64,000 bases of DNA from Dyadobacter jiangsuensis (lineage in GTDB: Bacteria; Bacteroidota; Bacteroidia; Cytophagales; Spirosomataceae). The DNA is taken from the NCBI RefSeq assembly GCF_003014695.1, contig NZ_PYAS01000013.1:186001-250000 (forward strand). Reading direction: 5' to 3'. A program made the translations under genes and the position numbers. The stretch's first letter is position 1. The number at the start of each line of letters is the position of its first letter. The notes under the pieces are model-generated. The model searched no databases, was not told the DNA's origin, and worked only from the letters and a program-made list of their open reading frames with translations. Below are positions 27,852 through 36,786 of the stretch, in pieces.

Positions 27852-27940
27852 GATCAATTAAAGATTGGTGAAGATGTAATTCTAAATCCGGTCGGATGAA
27901 GAAATTGTAGCTACATAGAGCGAAATACAGATCAAATGAG

Positions 27941-27953
27941 TTGCACGGTGCAA
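27941..27953. promoter_or_regulatory. 13-base palindrome in divergent spacer
   Basis: TTGCAC-G-GTGCAA is a perfect inverted repeat in the spacer between the SBBP lipoprotein (minus) and the HD-domain gene (plus), about 90 bases from each start. It resembles a small dimeric regulator site, but one copy of 13 bases may be chance. Confidence 0.3.
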
Positions 27954-28040
27954 GTAATAATTTCAATAACCAGAGTTTTATTATTACTTTAAAAAGACGA
28001 AGTTGAATGGAGTCTCTAATTCTCGATTGTATTAAAAGTT

Positions 28041-28616
28041 ATGCTGGAATTGACCGAGCGCCAGTGGGCGTTGTTTGACTATGTGAAGGAAATGCACGGT
28101 GGGCAGAAGCGTAAATATACCGGTGCACCTTATTACACGCATTTATTGAGTGTGGCCAATCGTGTCGAGCAATATGTGCAGAATGGCTATGAAACTGAAA
28201 TAGCGCTTTGCCACGATCTGATCGAGGATACTGAATGCTCATTGGCCGACTTATCTTACAAATTGATGAGCATTGGTTACAATATCGAGGAAGACGAAGT
28301 GATCCTTGCCTGCGTGGACGACCTTACCGATAAGTATACTACCGAAAAATACCCGTCACTCAACAGGGCAGAGCGCAAGGAGCTGGAAAGTGCCAGAATA
28401 GTCACTTCGCGGCCAGTCGCGCAGACAGTCAAATATGCTGACATAATTGATAATATGCTTTCGCTGGCCGAACATGATCCTGGCTTTGCGCGTGTATATG
28501 CGCGTGAGGTGGATCACTATTTGTGGAAGATCAACATGGGAAATCCCCGTCTTTATGCGGCGTGTTGTGAGCTTCTTACTGAGGTGAAGGGAAAGCTGGG
28601 GATTGACCAGAACTAA
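28041..28616 (+). CDS. Small alarmone hydrolase-like HD protein
   Basis: A 191-residue HD-domain protein resembling the hydrolase half of RelA/SpoT and the stand-alone Mesh1-type enzymes that remove pyrophosphate from (p)ppGpp. The metal-binding set is visible: H34 in PYYTHLLSV, H58-D59 in ALCHDLIEDTE, and an aspartate in KYADIIDNMLSLAE near residue 135. The HDxxED signature (H58, D59, E62, D63) fits an active hydrolase. There is no synthetase domain. It sits convergent with infB, separated by a shared terminator, and may therefore help limit stringent response; that role is inferred from family, not demonstrated. Confidence 0.85.
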   Translation: MLELTERQWALFDYVKEMHGGQKRKYTGAPYYTHLLSVANRVEQYVQNGYETEIALCHDLIEDTECSLADLSYKLMSIGYNIEEDEVILACVDDLTDKYTTEKYPSLNRAERKELESARIVTSRPVAQTVKYADIIDNMLSLAEHDPGFARVYAREVDHYLWKINMGNPRLYAACCELLTEVKGKLGIDQN

Positions 28617-28637
28617 TAGGGGGCATAAGCGCATAAA

Positions 28638-28667
28638 AAAGCCTGCTCCATGGATGAAGCAGGCTTT
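28638..28667. terminator. Bidirectional terminator between HD gene and infB
   Basis: Ten-base perfect arms AAAGCCTGCT and AGCAGGCTTT around a ten-base loop, preceded by A residues and followed by TTT, between two convergent genes. It can stop both transcripts. Confidence 0.8.
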
Positions 28668-28685
28668 CATTATATCGGTAGCTGA

Positions 28686-31600
28686 TTAAAGCGTACGTTT
28701 TACTTCGCGCAGCTCGAAACTTTCGATGATATCGCCGATTTCGATGTCGTTGTAGTTTTTGATGCTCAAACCACATTCGTAACCGTTTCTTACCTCCTGA
28801 ACGTCGTCTTTGTAACGTTTCAGCGAGTCGATTTCACCCGTGTAAAGTACGATACCGTCGCGGATCACGCGGATCTTGTTGTTGCGTTTCACGTACCCGT
28901 CGGTCACGTAGCAACCTGCGATCGTACCTATGCGGCTGATCTTGAACACTTCGCGGATTTCGATGTTTCCGGTGATGATCTCTTCGATCGTCGGAGCCAA
29001 CATACCCGTCATCGCATCCTTGATCTCTTCGATCGCCTGGTAAATTACCGAGTAGTGGCGGATCTCGATCTGATCCTGCTCGGCCATTTTCTTCGCATTT
29101 GAAGAAGGACGAACCTGGAATCCGACGATGATCGCATCGGAAGCAATCGCAAGGTTGACGTCGGATTCGGAAATCTGACCTACCGCCTTGTGAATGATAT
29201 TTACCTGAACTTCGGAAGTCGAAAGTTGCAGCAATGAATCCGAGAGCGCTTCTACCGAACCATCCACGTCACCTTTTACGATCAGGTTCAGCTCACGGAA
29301 TGTACCGATTGCCTTACGACGGCCGATCTCTTCAAGGGTAATGTGCTTGCGGGTACGGATCGACTGCTCACGCTGTATCTGCTCGCGTTTGGTAGCAATG
29401 TCGCGCGCATCACGCTCGTTTTCGAATACGTTGAAACGGTCACCTGCCTGCGGAGCTCCGTTAAGACCGAGCAACTGTACCGGCATGGACGGGCCTGCTG
29501 TTTTGAGCCTTTTTCCAAGGTAATCGGTCATTGCCTTCACCTTACCGAAGTGCGCACCGGCTAATACCACGTCTCCCACTTTCAATGTACCGGTTTGAAC
29601 CAGGATCGTTGTTACGTAGCCGCGGCCCTTATCGAGCGATGCTTCTACAACGGTTCCTGCAGCGCGGCGGTCCGGATTGGCTTTCAGTTCGAGCAGTTCC
29701 GCTTCGAGCAATACTTTTTCAAGCAACTCGTCAATACCTAGTCCCGATTTGGAAGAGATTTCCTGGGTTTGGTATTTACCTCCCCATTCTTCCACCAAAA
29801 GGTTCATATTGGCCAGCTCCTCACGGATTTTCTCAGTGTTGGCACCTGGCTTATCCACTTTACTGAATGCAAATACAATAGGTACACCGGCTACCTGCGC
29901 GTGGTTGATCGCCTCGCGTGTTTGCGGCATGACGCTGTCGTCCGCTGCGATTACGATGATTACAACGTCGGTAATTTTCGCACCACGTGCACGCATCGCG
30001 GTAAATGCTTCGTGACCTGGTGTATCCAGGAATGTTACCGGCTTGCCGGTTTTTGTTTTAACGCTATATGCACCAATGTGCTGGGTGATACCTCCGGCCT
30101 CGCCGCTTGCTACGTTTTCCTGACGGATGTAGTCAAGGAGTGATGTTTTACCGTGGTCAACGTGACCCATGATCGTTACGATCGGTGCTCTTTCTTTCAG
30201 GCTTGCCTCGTCGTCGACCTCTTCCTGAACGTCGTTTTGTACTTCTTCTTCCGCAGAAATAAAGGCTACTTCGAACCCGAATTCATCGGCAATGAAAGTA
30301 ATCGCTTCCGCGTCGAGGCGCTGGTTGATCGAAACGAACATACCCATGCTCATACACACCGAGATTACCTCCTGCACGGTCACATCCATCAGCGACGCCA
30401 AATCGTTCGCAGAAACGAACTCGGTTACGCGCAATACCTTTGTTTCTTCATCTTCGAAGCCGTTTGGATCGTTCTGATCTGTACGGTCGCGGCGACGGCC
30501 TTTTCCTCTGGCTGGACCTTTGGCGCTACCGCCACCCATACGGGCCATTGTAGCTTTGATATTGCTGGCAACTTCTTTATCGGAAACCTCCTCGCGGCGG
30601 CCGCCTCTGCGGTTGTTGTTGCTGTTATTGCCTCCGCGGTTGCCCTGGCCGCCTTGCGCCGGACGTTGTCCGCCGCCTTGCTGGTTGCCACCCTGCGTGT
30701 TGTTGCCGGGCGTGCTCGGACGGTTGCGGTTAGCATCGGTGCCACCAGTGTTGGTATTGGTGCTGGCACCCGGGGTTGCATTTGCATCAGCCGGCCGGTT
30801 TTCGCCAGGGGCTGCTGCGCCGTCGCGGATTCTTTTTCTTTTTCTGCGGCGTTTCTTGTCAGCGGCATTATCGCTGGAAGCTACCGGATCTTTCTTTTTA
30901 TTCGTAGGAAGCTCGATTTTTCCAACTACCCTTAATCCTCTGAGTTGTTCGCCGCGCGCCTCGATCAGCTCAGATTCACCTGCTGGTTGTTCTTCGCTTG
31001 TACTGGCTGGTTCGGGAGCTGCCGGTGCCGGTTTTTCAGCAACTGGCGCTGCCTCTTTCGGCTCAACTGGCGCAGGTGTCGGTGCTGGCTTTGCTTCCGC
31101 CGGTGCTGCTGGGCGAGGCTCCTCTTTAACCCGTGCCTCGGCCGCCGGTGCTGCTGGTGCAGCAGGAGTTTCTTTCACAGGAGCTTGTGCCGGAACTTCC
31201 TTCACAGGTTCAGGCTGGGCTGCTACCGGCTTAATTTCTTCTTTGTCTACCGGTGCAGGAGCAGGTTTCGGCGCTTCCGCAACTACCTCTTTTGGAGCTT
31301 CCGGCTTGGGTTGCTCCTCAGGTGCTGGCTGTTGTACCACCGGTCTTTTTGCATCCAGGTCGATCTTGCCAACTACCTTGATACCAGGAAGTTTATTTTC
31401 AAAAGCAGGCTGTGGCTCGGTTGCGGCAGGTTTCTCTTCTACAACTGGCTTTTCCTCGGCTTTCGGTGTATTTCGGAAATAAAGAATTCCCTCAACATCG
31501 CTTTTGACTTTGTCTTCCTTCACCTCAATCGGCGCCTCCACAGCAGGAGCAGCCGGTTTTTGTGTCAGGGAAGTTCTCAGTTCATTCGATTTGAAGTCCT

Positions 31601-31754
31601 TCGCAAGAAACTCGATTTGATCGGCATTAATTTTGGTATTCGGATTAGTTTCCACCTTATACCCCTTGGCAGACAGATGATCCACGATCGTAGTAATTCC
31701 CACGTTCAGGATCCGTGCCACTTGGCTAAGGCGCATCATTTTATCTTCTGCCAT
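28686..31754 (-). CDS. infB: Translation initiation factor IF-2
   Basis: GTPase that brings initiator tRNA to the ribosome. The 1022 residues include an N-terminal IF2N-like helix ([22 protein letters not shown]), a long disordered linker (about 80-440) rich in A, P, E and K with a glycine/asparagine/glutamine-rich and RGG-type segment near its end, and the GTPase: G1 [15 protein letters not shown] (near 531), DTPGHEAF and FSKVDKPG, then domains II, III and C-terminal domain. The length is typical of Bacteroidota. It is the last gene of rimP-nusA-infB on the minus strand, 70 bases downstream of nusA. Its stop is followed by a bidirectional terminator. Confidence 0.98.
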   Translation of the reverse strand: MAEDKMMRLSQVARILNVGITTIVDHLSAKGYKVETNPNTKINADQIEFLAKDFKSNELRTSLTQKPAAPAVEAPIEVKEDKVKSDVEGILYFRNTPKAEEKPVVEEKPAATEPQPAFENKLPGIKVVGKIDLDAKRPVVQQPAPEEQPKPEAPKEVVAEAPKPAPAPVDKEEIKPVAAQPEPVKEVPAQAPVKETPAAPAAPAAEARVKEEPRPAAPAEAKPAPTPAPVEPKEAAPVAEKPAPAAPEPASTSEEQPAGESELIEARGEQLRGLRVVGKIELPTNKKKDPVASSDNAADKKRRRKRKRIRDGAAAPGENRPADANATPGASTNTNTGGTDANRNRPSTPGNNTQGGNQQGGGQRPAQGGQGNRGGNNSNNNRRGGRREEVSDKEVASNIKATMARMGGGSAKGPARGKGRRRDRTDQNDPNGFEDEETKVLRVTEFVSANDLASLMDVTVQEVISVCMSMGMFVSINQRLDAEAITFIADEFGFEVAFISAEEEVQNDVQEEVDDEASLKERAPIVTIMGHVDHGKTSLLDYIRQENVASGEAGGITQHIGAYSVKTKTGKPVTFLDTPGHEAFTAMRARGAKITDVVIIVIAADDSVMPQTREAINHAQVAGVPIVFAFSKVDKPGANTEKIREELANMNLLVEEWGGKYQTQEISSKSGLGIDELLEKVLLEAELLELKANPDRRAAGTVVEASLDKGRGYVTTILVQTGTLKVGDVVLAGAHFGKVKAMTDYLGKRLKTAGPSMPVQLLGLNGAPQAGDRFNVFENERDARDIATKREQIQREQSIRTRKHITLEEIGRRKAIGTFRELNLIVKGDVDGSVEALSDSLLQLSTSEVQVNIIHKAVGQISESDVNLAIASDAIIVGFQVRPSSNAKKMAEQDQIEIRHYSVIYQAIEEIKDAMTGMLAPTIEEIITGNIEIREVFKISRIGTIAGCYVTDGYVKRNNKIRVIRDGIVLYTGEIDSLKRYKDDVQEVRNGYECGLSIKNYNDIEIGDIIESFELREVKRTL

Positions 31755-31790
31755 ATTAGCAATTTAGTAGAATAAGGTTTTGCATTGATT

Positions 31791-31815
31791 GCAGGGCTGT
31801 TTTGCACAGCCCCAC
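31791..31815 (-). promoter_or_regulatory. Hairpin between nusA and infB
   Basis: GGGCTG (31794-31799) pairs with CAGCCC (31807-31812), and the stem can be extended outward to nine pairs including two G-T pairs. No U tract follows, so it is more likely an RNA processing or stability element within the operon than a terminator. Located in the 70-base spacer after the nusA stop. Confidence 0.4.
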
Positions 31816-31824
31816 GGGTTAATA

Positions 31825-33066
31825 TTATTCAAATTCTTTCCGCAGAATATCGAGCACGTCTTCGACGGTCGCTTCTTCAAGGTCGGTTCTTCTTACCAGT
31901 TCTTCCTTGCTCAGCGCTAGTACGCTCTTGGCAGTATCCAGACCGATTTTGTGCAATTCGTCGATGATCCATTCGTCGATTTCATCCGAGAATTCGGTCA
32001 AATCAACGTCTTCGTCATTTTGTTCTTCGATATCGCGGAATACGTCGATTTCCATTCCCACCAGTTTGCCGGCCAGCTTGATATTCTGTCCGCCTTTACC
32101 GATTGCCAGTGATACCTGGTCTGGTTTGAGGAAAACCGATACGCGTTTGGCGTCGCGGTCGATTTGCATCGAGCTCACTTTCGCTGGGCTCAATGCGCGG
32201 CTGATGAGTAGTTCGAGGTTGTCGGTGTAGTTGATAACGTCGATGTTTTCGTTACCCAGTTCTCGAACAATGGAATGGATACGTGAGCCTTTCATACCCA
32301 CACATGCACCCACCGGGTCGATCCTGTCGTCGTATGATTCTACGGCAACTTTGGCACGTTCCCCTGGTTCACGAACAACTTTTCGTACCGAAATGATTCC
32401 ATCATAGATCTCCGGAATTTCCACTTCGAACAATCTTTCCAGGAATACGGGCGATGTTCTGGATAGGGTGATCTTTGGCGATCCGTTGTTCATTTCCACT
32501 TTATGGATCACTGATTTCACGGATTCTCCTTTGCGGAAACGGTCTTTTGAGATCTGTTCGGTACGTGGCAGCGAAAGCTCATTACCTTCCGAGTCCACGA
32601 TGATCACCTCATGTCTCAAAGTCTGGTAAACCTCGCCGGTAATCATTTCACCCACCTGATCCTTGTATTTTTCATACATGATCTCTTTTTCCATATCCTT
32701 GATCTTCTGGATCAGGGTCTGGCGGGCAGTTTGCACAAGGCGACGACCGAATTCCACCAGTTTTACTTCTTCGGCCACTTCTTCGCCTACTTCAAAGTCG
32801 TTCTGGATCTTGCGCGCTTCTGCCAGAGGTATTTTGTTATATTCCCAGATATCCTCGGAGTTATCGTCCACGATTTCGCGGGTACGCCACATTTCGAGGT
32901 CACCGCTTTCCGGGTTGATGATTACATCAAAATTATCGTCGGTGCCATATTTCTTACGAATCATAGTACGAAATACCTCTTCCAAAACACTGATCATCGT
33001 AGGACGATCGATGTTCTTGGAGCTTGCGAACTCCGCGAATGATTCAATTAATATTCCGCTATCCAT
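31825..33066 (-). CDS. nusA: Transcription termination/antitermination factor NusA
   Basis: RNA polymerase-associated factor that promotes pausing, termination and antitermination. The 413-residue protein has an N-terminal polymerase-binding domain (about 1-125, starting MDSGILIESFAEFASSKNI), an S1 domain (about 130-200, GEMITGEVYQTL), and two KH domains (about 230-375) with VGACVGMKGSRIHSIVRELGNENIDVI and VSLAIGKGGQNIKLAGKLVGMEIDVF. It ends with a short acidic tail plus a helical segment (DEIDEWIIDELHKIGLDTAK...) like half an AR2-type repeat. Bacteroidota NusA have this length. It sits between rimP (gap 88) and infB. Confidence 0.97.
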   Translation of the reverse strand: MDSGILIESFAEFASSKNIDRPTMISVLEEVFRTMIRKKYGTDDNFDVIINPESGDLEMWRTREIVDDNSEDIWEYNKIPLAEARKIQNDFEVGEEVAEEVKLVEFGRRLVQTARQTLIQKIKDMEKEIMYEKYKDQVGEMITGEVYQTLRHEVIIVDSEGNELSLPRTEQISKDRFRKGESVKSVIHKVEMNNGSPKITLSRTSPVFLERLFEVEIPEIYDGIISVRKVVREPGERAKVAVESYDDRIDPVGACVGMKGSRIHSIVRELGNENIDVINYTDNLELLISRALSPAKVSSMQIDRDAKRVSVFLKPDQVSLAIGKGGQNIKLAGKLVGMEIDVFRDIEEQNDEDVDLTEFSDEIDEWIIDELHKIGLDTAKSVLALSKEELVRRTDLEEATVEDVLDILRKEFE

Positions 33067-33154
33067 GGGTATGTTAAAGAATATTTGCTGATACTAAGTT
33101 AGACATATTATATAATTGATCACAACCAGAATATGCGATTCCGGCGTTGTGAGT

Positions 33155-33637
33155 CTATTTAAACGAGATTTCGATCAACGCTTTGGATATTTCATCCAGG
33201 CGTATCGTCCGCACCAGCGACGCCTCGTCGACCGGTGTTTTCGGTTTTTTCTTGGGAGCGGGCAGCTGTATGGTAATGCTTTCTTCACCTGCGTCAGTCA
33301 GGTTTCCCAGCAGGGCTTCACCGGTTTTCAAGGTAATCTTAAGGTTCCGGCTCACATTTTTCTTATACTGGCGTGGCAGCACTAGCGGCTGGTCCAGGCC
33401 AGGGGAAGAAACTTCCAGCGTGTACGCGTCTGTGAATATTTCCAGCTCTTCAAGCTGCTTGGCGAGCCTGCGGCTGATGGAGGTGCATTGCTGAATGGTA
33501 ATGCCCTCGTCGCTGTCGACAAGGATGGTAACTTTCTGACTTGCCTTTGAAGGTTTCATAACGATGTCTATCAGAAAACAATCGCCATCTTCCAGAAGAG
33601 GGGCCAGCAAAACTTCTAAATGTTCCTTTACGGTCAT
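33155..33637 (-). CDS. rimP: Ribosome maturation factor RimP
   Basis: Assists 30S subunit maturation. The 160-residue product has the N-terminal alpha/beta domain (LLAPLLEDGDCFLIDIVMKPSKASQKVTILVDSDEGITIQQCTSISRRLAKQLEEL) with the family's TLEVSSPGLDQPLVLPRQYKKNVSRNLKI segment (SSPG-type motif) and a C-terminal SH3-like domain. I used the ATG at 33635-33637 (MTVKEHLEV); the frame extends to a TTG at 33652, but the ATG agrees with family N-termini. It is the first gene of rimP-nusA-infB. A promoter and a terminator-like hairpin lie in the leader. Confidence 0.93.
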   Translation of the reverse strand: MTVKEHLEVLLAPLLEDGDCFLIDIVMKPSKASQKVTILVDSDEGITIQQCTSISRRLAKQLEELEIFTDAYTLEVSSPGLDQPLVLPRQYKKNVSRNLKITLKTGEALLGNLTDAGEESITIQLPAPKKKPKTPVDEASLVRTIRLDEISKALIEISFK

Positions 33638-33654
33638 GTATAAGCTATACAAAT

Positions 33655-33678
33655 AAAAAAGGGGATTTAGACCCCCTC
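33655..33678 (-). terminator. Terminator-like hairpin in rimP leader (possible attenuator)
   Basis: On the minus strand A-GGGG at 33677-33673 pairs with CCCC-T at 33664-33660 around an eight-base loop, plus a G-T outer pair, and is followed by TTTTTT (33660-33655). Because the promoter is at 33707-33738 and rimP starts at 33637, the hairpin lies inside the leader. No plus-strand U tract exists. In E. coli the nusA operon is controlled by NusA-dependent termination in its leader; the same logic is plausible here. Confidence 0.6.
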
Positions 33679-33706
33679 AATCAATCGATCAAAATAGAAT
33701 TGGATG

Positions 33707-33738
33707 CAAATATAAAATTATTTTATCATTTCTACAAA
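33707..33738 (-). promoter_or_regulatory. Predicted promoter for rimP-nusA-infB
   Basis: On the minus strand TATATTTG (33707-33714) matches the -7 consensus and TTTG at 33735-33738 the -33 element, with 20 bases between. Transcription would start near 33700, leaving a leader of about 62 bases to the rimP ATG. This is the best two-element promoter in this part of the window. Confidence 0.7.
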
Positions 33739-33774
33739 CATTCGGAGATGTCTTCCAAATCCATTTCCGTAGCC

Positions 33775-33782
33775 TATTTTTG
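33775..33782 (+). promoter_or_regulatory. Predicted -7 box for the EEP membrane protein
   Basis: TATTTTTG followed by CA matches the -7 consensus. No -33 TTG at the right spacing was seen. The start codon at 33805 lies about 15 bases downstream of the likely start site. It is divergent from the rimP promoter. Confidence 0.5.
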
Positions 33783-33804
33783 CAAAAAATGCTATTCTGA
33801 ATCA

Positions 33805-34890
33805 ATGAAGGGGATCAAGAAGTTACTGTGGTTTTTGTATCAATGCTTTGCTTGTTATACCCTGCTGATTTACATACTGATACTATGGGTACCGTCCGAT
33901 GGTTGGGTGGCAGGCTTTATGATGATGTCGTTTCCGGCAGTGGTACTCGTTCATCTGATTTCGATCCCGGCCTGGTTGGTAGTCGAGAGGAAAAGGGCCA
34001 TTTTGCCGCTGATCATGTTTGTTGCAGCCGGCTTATTCCTTTCAAGAACATATCAGTTCGGCGGTTCCGACGATGCACCCGAAGGAAATGAGGGTAAGCG
34101 CAAATTCTCTGTGATGAGCTATAATGTGCACGTCTTCCAGAAGTTTTCCGAATGGCAAAGTGAAAAGGGTAGAAAGGAAATCAGGGAAATGAAAGCCTGG
34201 GTGGGAGATAGCGGGGCCGATGTGCTTTGCCTGCCCGAGTACTACGACGAAGATGAAACGATTTTCGATATAGGGAACTACCTGGCCAAAAAGGGATACA
34301 AGCATACCGCCCATTTTTACCGTCGCAAATACGGAAAGTCTTACTGGGGGCTTGCCATACTTTCCAAATATCCTATTGTGGCGTCTCATGATACGATTTT
34401 TGTGGCCCAAAACGGGATGATCCAGGCCGACATCAAAGTGGGACAGGATACTGTGCGGGTGATCGGTCTGCATTTGTACTCGATGACGCTTGGCCTGAGT
34501 AAACTAGTGCATCAAAAGGAAATGGACGGCGTAAAGGCAGAAGGACGCATTACACTTCGGAAAATGAAAAATGGCTTCACGCAAAGGGCAGAAGAATTTA
34601 CTGTTTTGCAGGACTGGGTGGAAAAATCGCCTTACCCGGTGCTGGTATGCGGGGATTTTAATGAGGTGCCTTACAGCTATATTTATGGCAAGCTGCGGAA
34701 ATCACTTAAAAACAGCTTTGAAGAGAAAGGGCATGGGTTTGGCTTCTCTTATAACCACCTGCCTTATTTTATCCGGATTGATCATCAGTTCTATGATGAT
34801 AGCAAACTATCGGCGCTCGACTTTAGGACATTCTCGAAGATCAAATACTCAGATCACTATCCGGTCATGGGTACCTACCGCTTTAAATAG
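33805..34890 (+). CDS. Membrane-anchored endonuclease/exonuclease/phosphatase-fold protein
   Basis: A 361-residue protein with three N-terminal hydrophobic helices (about 5-90: WFLYQCFACYTLLIYILILW, GFMMMSFPAVVLVHLISIPAWLVV, LPLIMFVAAGLFLS) and a C-terminal EEP domain (about 105-360). Catalytic-type motifs are FSVMSYNVHVF (N-terminal strand), CLPEYY (metal-binding glutamate), IGLHLYS, VCGDFNEVPYSYIYG and KYSDHYPVMGTY (the SDHxPV motif). These define the DNase I-like / phosphodiesterase fold; the substrate could be nucleic acid or a phospholipid. The start at 33805 follows a -7 box; an upstream frame start at 33700 is not supported. It is followed by a clear terminator shared with the convergent DUF4907 gene. 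Confidence 0.87.
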   Translation: MKGIKKLLWFLYQCFACYTLLIYILILWVPSDGWVAGFMMMSFPAVVLVHLISIPAWLVVERKRAILPLIMFVAAGLFLSRTYQFGGSDDAPEGNEGKRKFSVMSYNVHVFQKFSEWQSEKGRKEIREMKAWVGDSGADVLCLPEYYDEDETIFDIGNYLAKKGYKHTAHFYRRKYGKSYWGLAILSKYPIVASHDTIFVAQNGMIQADIKVGQDTVRVIGLHLYSMTLGLSKLVHQKEMDGVKAEGRITLRKMKNGFTQRAEEFTVLQDWVEKSPYPVLVCGDFNEVPYSYIYGKLRKSLKNSFEEKGHGFGFSYNHLPYFIRIDHQFYDDSKLSALDFRTFSKIKYSDHYPVMGTYRFK

Positions 34891-34914
34891 AAACAGGCTC
34901 TTCGGAGCCTGTTT
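34891..34914. terminator. Bidirectional terminator with UUCG-type loop
   Basis: Perfect ten-base arms AAACAGGCTC and GAGCCTGTTT with the stable tetraloop TTCG, followed by TTT on the plus strand and TTT in reverse. It lies immediately after the EEP gene's TAG and just before the end of the convergent DUF4907 gene. Confidence 0.88.
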
Positions 34915-34916
34915 TA

Positions 34917-35264
34917 CTAATACTTAATGCCCAGACTATCCAGCTCGTGTATGGAGATCGTCGGCGGGAAAATGCCCCGGTCCAGCTTATGCGTGACCAG
35001 CCCGCCGGTTTTGGCAGCATCCTGTTCGGTTGCAAAACCATTCATGCCGGGCAATCCCGGAATAACCTTCTGCTCGATCACCAAAGTGGTATCCTGGCGG
35101 ATATTGTATCCCCAGCCATGTTCACCCCTGATTGTTTCAACCTTGAAACGGGAAAGGCCTTCGCCGCCCTGATCTACACCTTGTCTTTTGAAGAACAAAA
35201 AGTAAATCGCGGCGGCAAAGGCCAGTATACCTATAATCAGGATTCTGCTGTTTTTGCGAATCAC
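34917..35264 (-). CDS. DUF4907 family small membrane-anchored protein
   Basis: A 115-residue protein with an N-terminal membrane helix (SRILIIGILAFAAAIYFLFF) and a soluble domain with GWGYNIRQDTTLVIEQKVIPGLPGMNGFATEQDAAKTGGLVTHKLDRGIFPPTISIHELDSLG, matching DUF4907. The domain's role is unknown. The start is GTG at 35262-35264, overlapping the Kelch gene's stop TGA at 35261-35263, so the two genes are translationally coupled. In Bacteroidota the DUF4907, Kelch-lipoprotein and DUF4270 genes commonly travel together, as here. Confidence 0.82.
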   Translation of the reverse strand: MIRKNSRILIIGILAFAAAIYFLFFKRQGVDQGGEGLSRFKVETIRGEHGWGYNIRQDTTLVIEQKVIPGLPGMNGFATEQDAAKTGGLVTHKLDRGIFPPTISIHELDSLGIKY

Positions 35265-36301
35265 AGATCGTCGTCGGTGTTGATTGCCGCGGAAGGATCA
35301 AAGCCCCAGAAGTCGTCAGAACCGCCTCCCTGGCCAGATGGGCTACCTGTTCCAAGATAACCTATTTTGCCTACTACGAATGAGCCTGCAAAACCTCTCT
35401 GAGTTGGGAAGGGAGCTCTTTCGATCCAGCTGTTTGCACCCGGATCGTATTCCCAAACATCGGATCTGCCTTTACCTCCAACCACGTAAGCTTTGCCTTC
35501 GATCACGAACGTAGCGCCATAGGCACGCGCCGGGAATTTGTCTTGGTCGAATCCGTCAGCGAAATCAACGCGGGTCCAGTTACCTGCACCGCCGTTACCT
35601 GCCGGATCGAAGCTGTACATATCTTTGTAAGAAGTTCCCGAATTGCTATCACCAAATCCTACATAAGCCTTGGTACCAATGGTGAATGACATTGCGCCCG
35701 TTCTCTTACCTCCTTTGAAGGTAGCCATTTCAGCCCATTTATCGGTAGTAGGGTTGTATTCGTAGAAGTCCTGGTAGTAGTTGCTGCCGTTGTAGCCAAG
35801 GCCTACGTATGCTCTGTCGTTTACTACGAATGAAGTGGCAAACTGACGGGGGCCACCTCCGAAGTCCGCGATCGCATCCCATTTGTTGGTAGCAGGATCG
35901 TACTCATAGAAATCTTTTTTGTAACCAGCGTCTACGGTTGTTATATTATCGAAGCCGCCGCCTACATAACCTTTGCCTTTCAATACGAACGCCACTGCGC
36001 TGTTGCGGCCAGTTCCGGGGAATGGAGTTATCTGTGACCAGGTTTGTCTTTCGGCATTGTAAGCCCAAAAATCTTTCACCCTGGCGACTGTTTCGTTTGT
36101 ATAACCAGTACCAATGTAACCTACGCTACCAATCACAAAGCTTACTGCATTGGTCCTGATCGATCCTCCGAAGTTTGGAAGATCCTTTCTGAACCAGTTT
36201 CCTTGTTTTTCGGTCTCATCATCCTTGTTACAGCTCATCTGAACTAACGCAGTAGAAGCGACTAGAAGGGCTAACGAAGTCTTTTTTAAGGTATTAAACA
36301 T
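35261..36301 (-). CDS. Kelch-repeat lipoprotein
   Basis: A 346-residue lipoprotein: lipobox VQMSC (C24), then a six-unit Kelch-type beta-propeller (about 45-330) with repeats of the form GxAYVGxG ... FYEYDPATNKWDAIADF and RTGAMSFTIGTKAYVGFGDSNSG. Units contain the expected GG/Y/W pattern. It probably sits on the outer membrane or periplasmic face and binds a ligand or another protein. It is co-transcribed with DUF4907 (overlapping stop/start) and divergent from the DUF4270 lipoprotein. A -7 box lies at 36416-36423 on the minus strand, leaving a leader of about 105 bases. Function unknown. Confidence 0.87.
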   Translation of the reverse strand: MFNTLKKTSLALLVASTALVQMSCNKDDETEKQGNWFRKDLPNFGGSIRTNAVSFVIGSVGYIGTGYTNETVARVKDFWAYNAERQTWSQITPFPGTGRNSAVAFVLKGKGYVGGGFDNITTVDAGYKKDFYEYDPATNKWDAIADFGGGPRQFATSFVVNDRAYVGLGYNGSNYYQDFYEYNPTTDKWAEMATFKGGKRTGAMSFTIGTKAYVGFGDSNSGTSYKDMYSFDPAGNGGAGNWTRVDFADGFDQDKFPARAYGATFVIEGKAYVVGGKGRSDVWEYDPGANSWIERAPFPTQRGFAGSFVVGKIGYLGTGSPSGQGGGSDDFWGFDPSAAINTDDDL

Positions 36302-36415
36302 GAAATTATAGTTTGACGAATTGTTACAAATGAGTAATGAGAATTATTGAATGTTTTCGGTGACTTGCCGTCTTGTAAACTGTGCGGCGAGCCCACCCGT
36401 AATCTGAAATTTTTG

Positions 36416-36423
36416 CAAACATA
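36416..36423 (-). promoter_or_regulatory. Predicted -7 box for the Kelch-DUF4907 operon
   Basis: On the minus strand this reads TATGTTTG followed by CA, an exact match to the -7 consensus. No TTG occurs at 19-21 bases upstream. The leader to the Kelch start (36301) would be about 105 bases. Confidence 0.45.
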
Positions 36424-36732
36424 ACATCTTGATACTGCTAAGTAAAATAATCAGAAATTTTTTGTCCAAAACTTTAATCTGTCAGTTACTTTCAACGCGT
36501 ATCGGGTTACAATGTTGCGCCGTTATCGCTGCCGGCCTGTCTGAGGATGCATTCCAACCCCGAAAGGTTTAAAATAGTCATGCATCTTTTACGTTTCTTA
36601 CCATGTTTGCCACTATTACGGGGCTTGCAGCGTAACGGTTCAAAAGCCTCTGCTTAACTCTTACGTAGGCATTCCGTTTTTTGTTGCAAACCGCATTTTA
36701 CTTTCTTATTTGTTCGAAATCGTTGAATCATG

Positions 36733-36762
36733 TTGTATTTAAGAATGCAACTGATATTTTTG
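36733..36762 (+). promoter_or_regulatory. Predicted promoter for the DUF4270 gene
   Basis: TTG at 36733-36735 and TATTTTTG at 36755-36762 are separated by 19 bases, matching the Bacteroidota TTG-N19-TAnnTTTG pattern with both elements intact. The likely start site is about 17 bases ahead of the ATG at 36787. Confidence 0.65.
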
Positions 36763-36786
36763 CACTTTTTACTGTTCTTGCTCTAA

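Larger units (their letters stand above)
36302..36786. other. Long divergent intergenic region, Kelch versus DUF4270 genes
   Basis: This 485-base AT-rich stretch holds no gene that I can support. It contains the two opposing promoter boxes listed separately (minus 36416-36423, plus 36733-36762). The central part (about 36430-36720) shows no riboswitch, hairpin of note or repeat by eye. The unusual length suggests additional regulator binding sites that I cannot identify. Confidence 0.5.

Noticed and set aside
30520-31482. 320-codon open frame on the plus strand
   Set aside because: It lies opposite the alanine/proline-rich linker of infB, and its glycine/alanine/serine-rich sequence mirrors that composition; no start signal or family.
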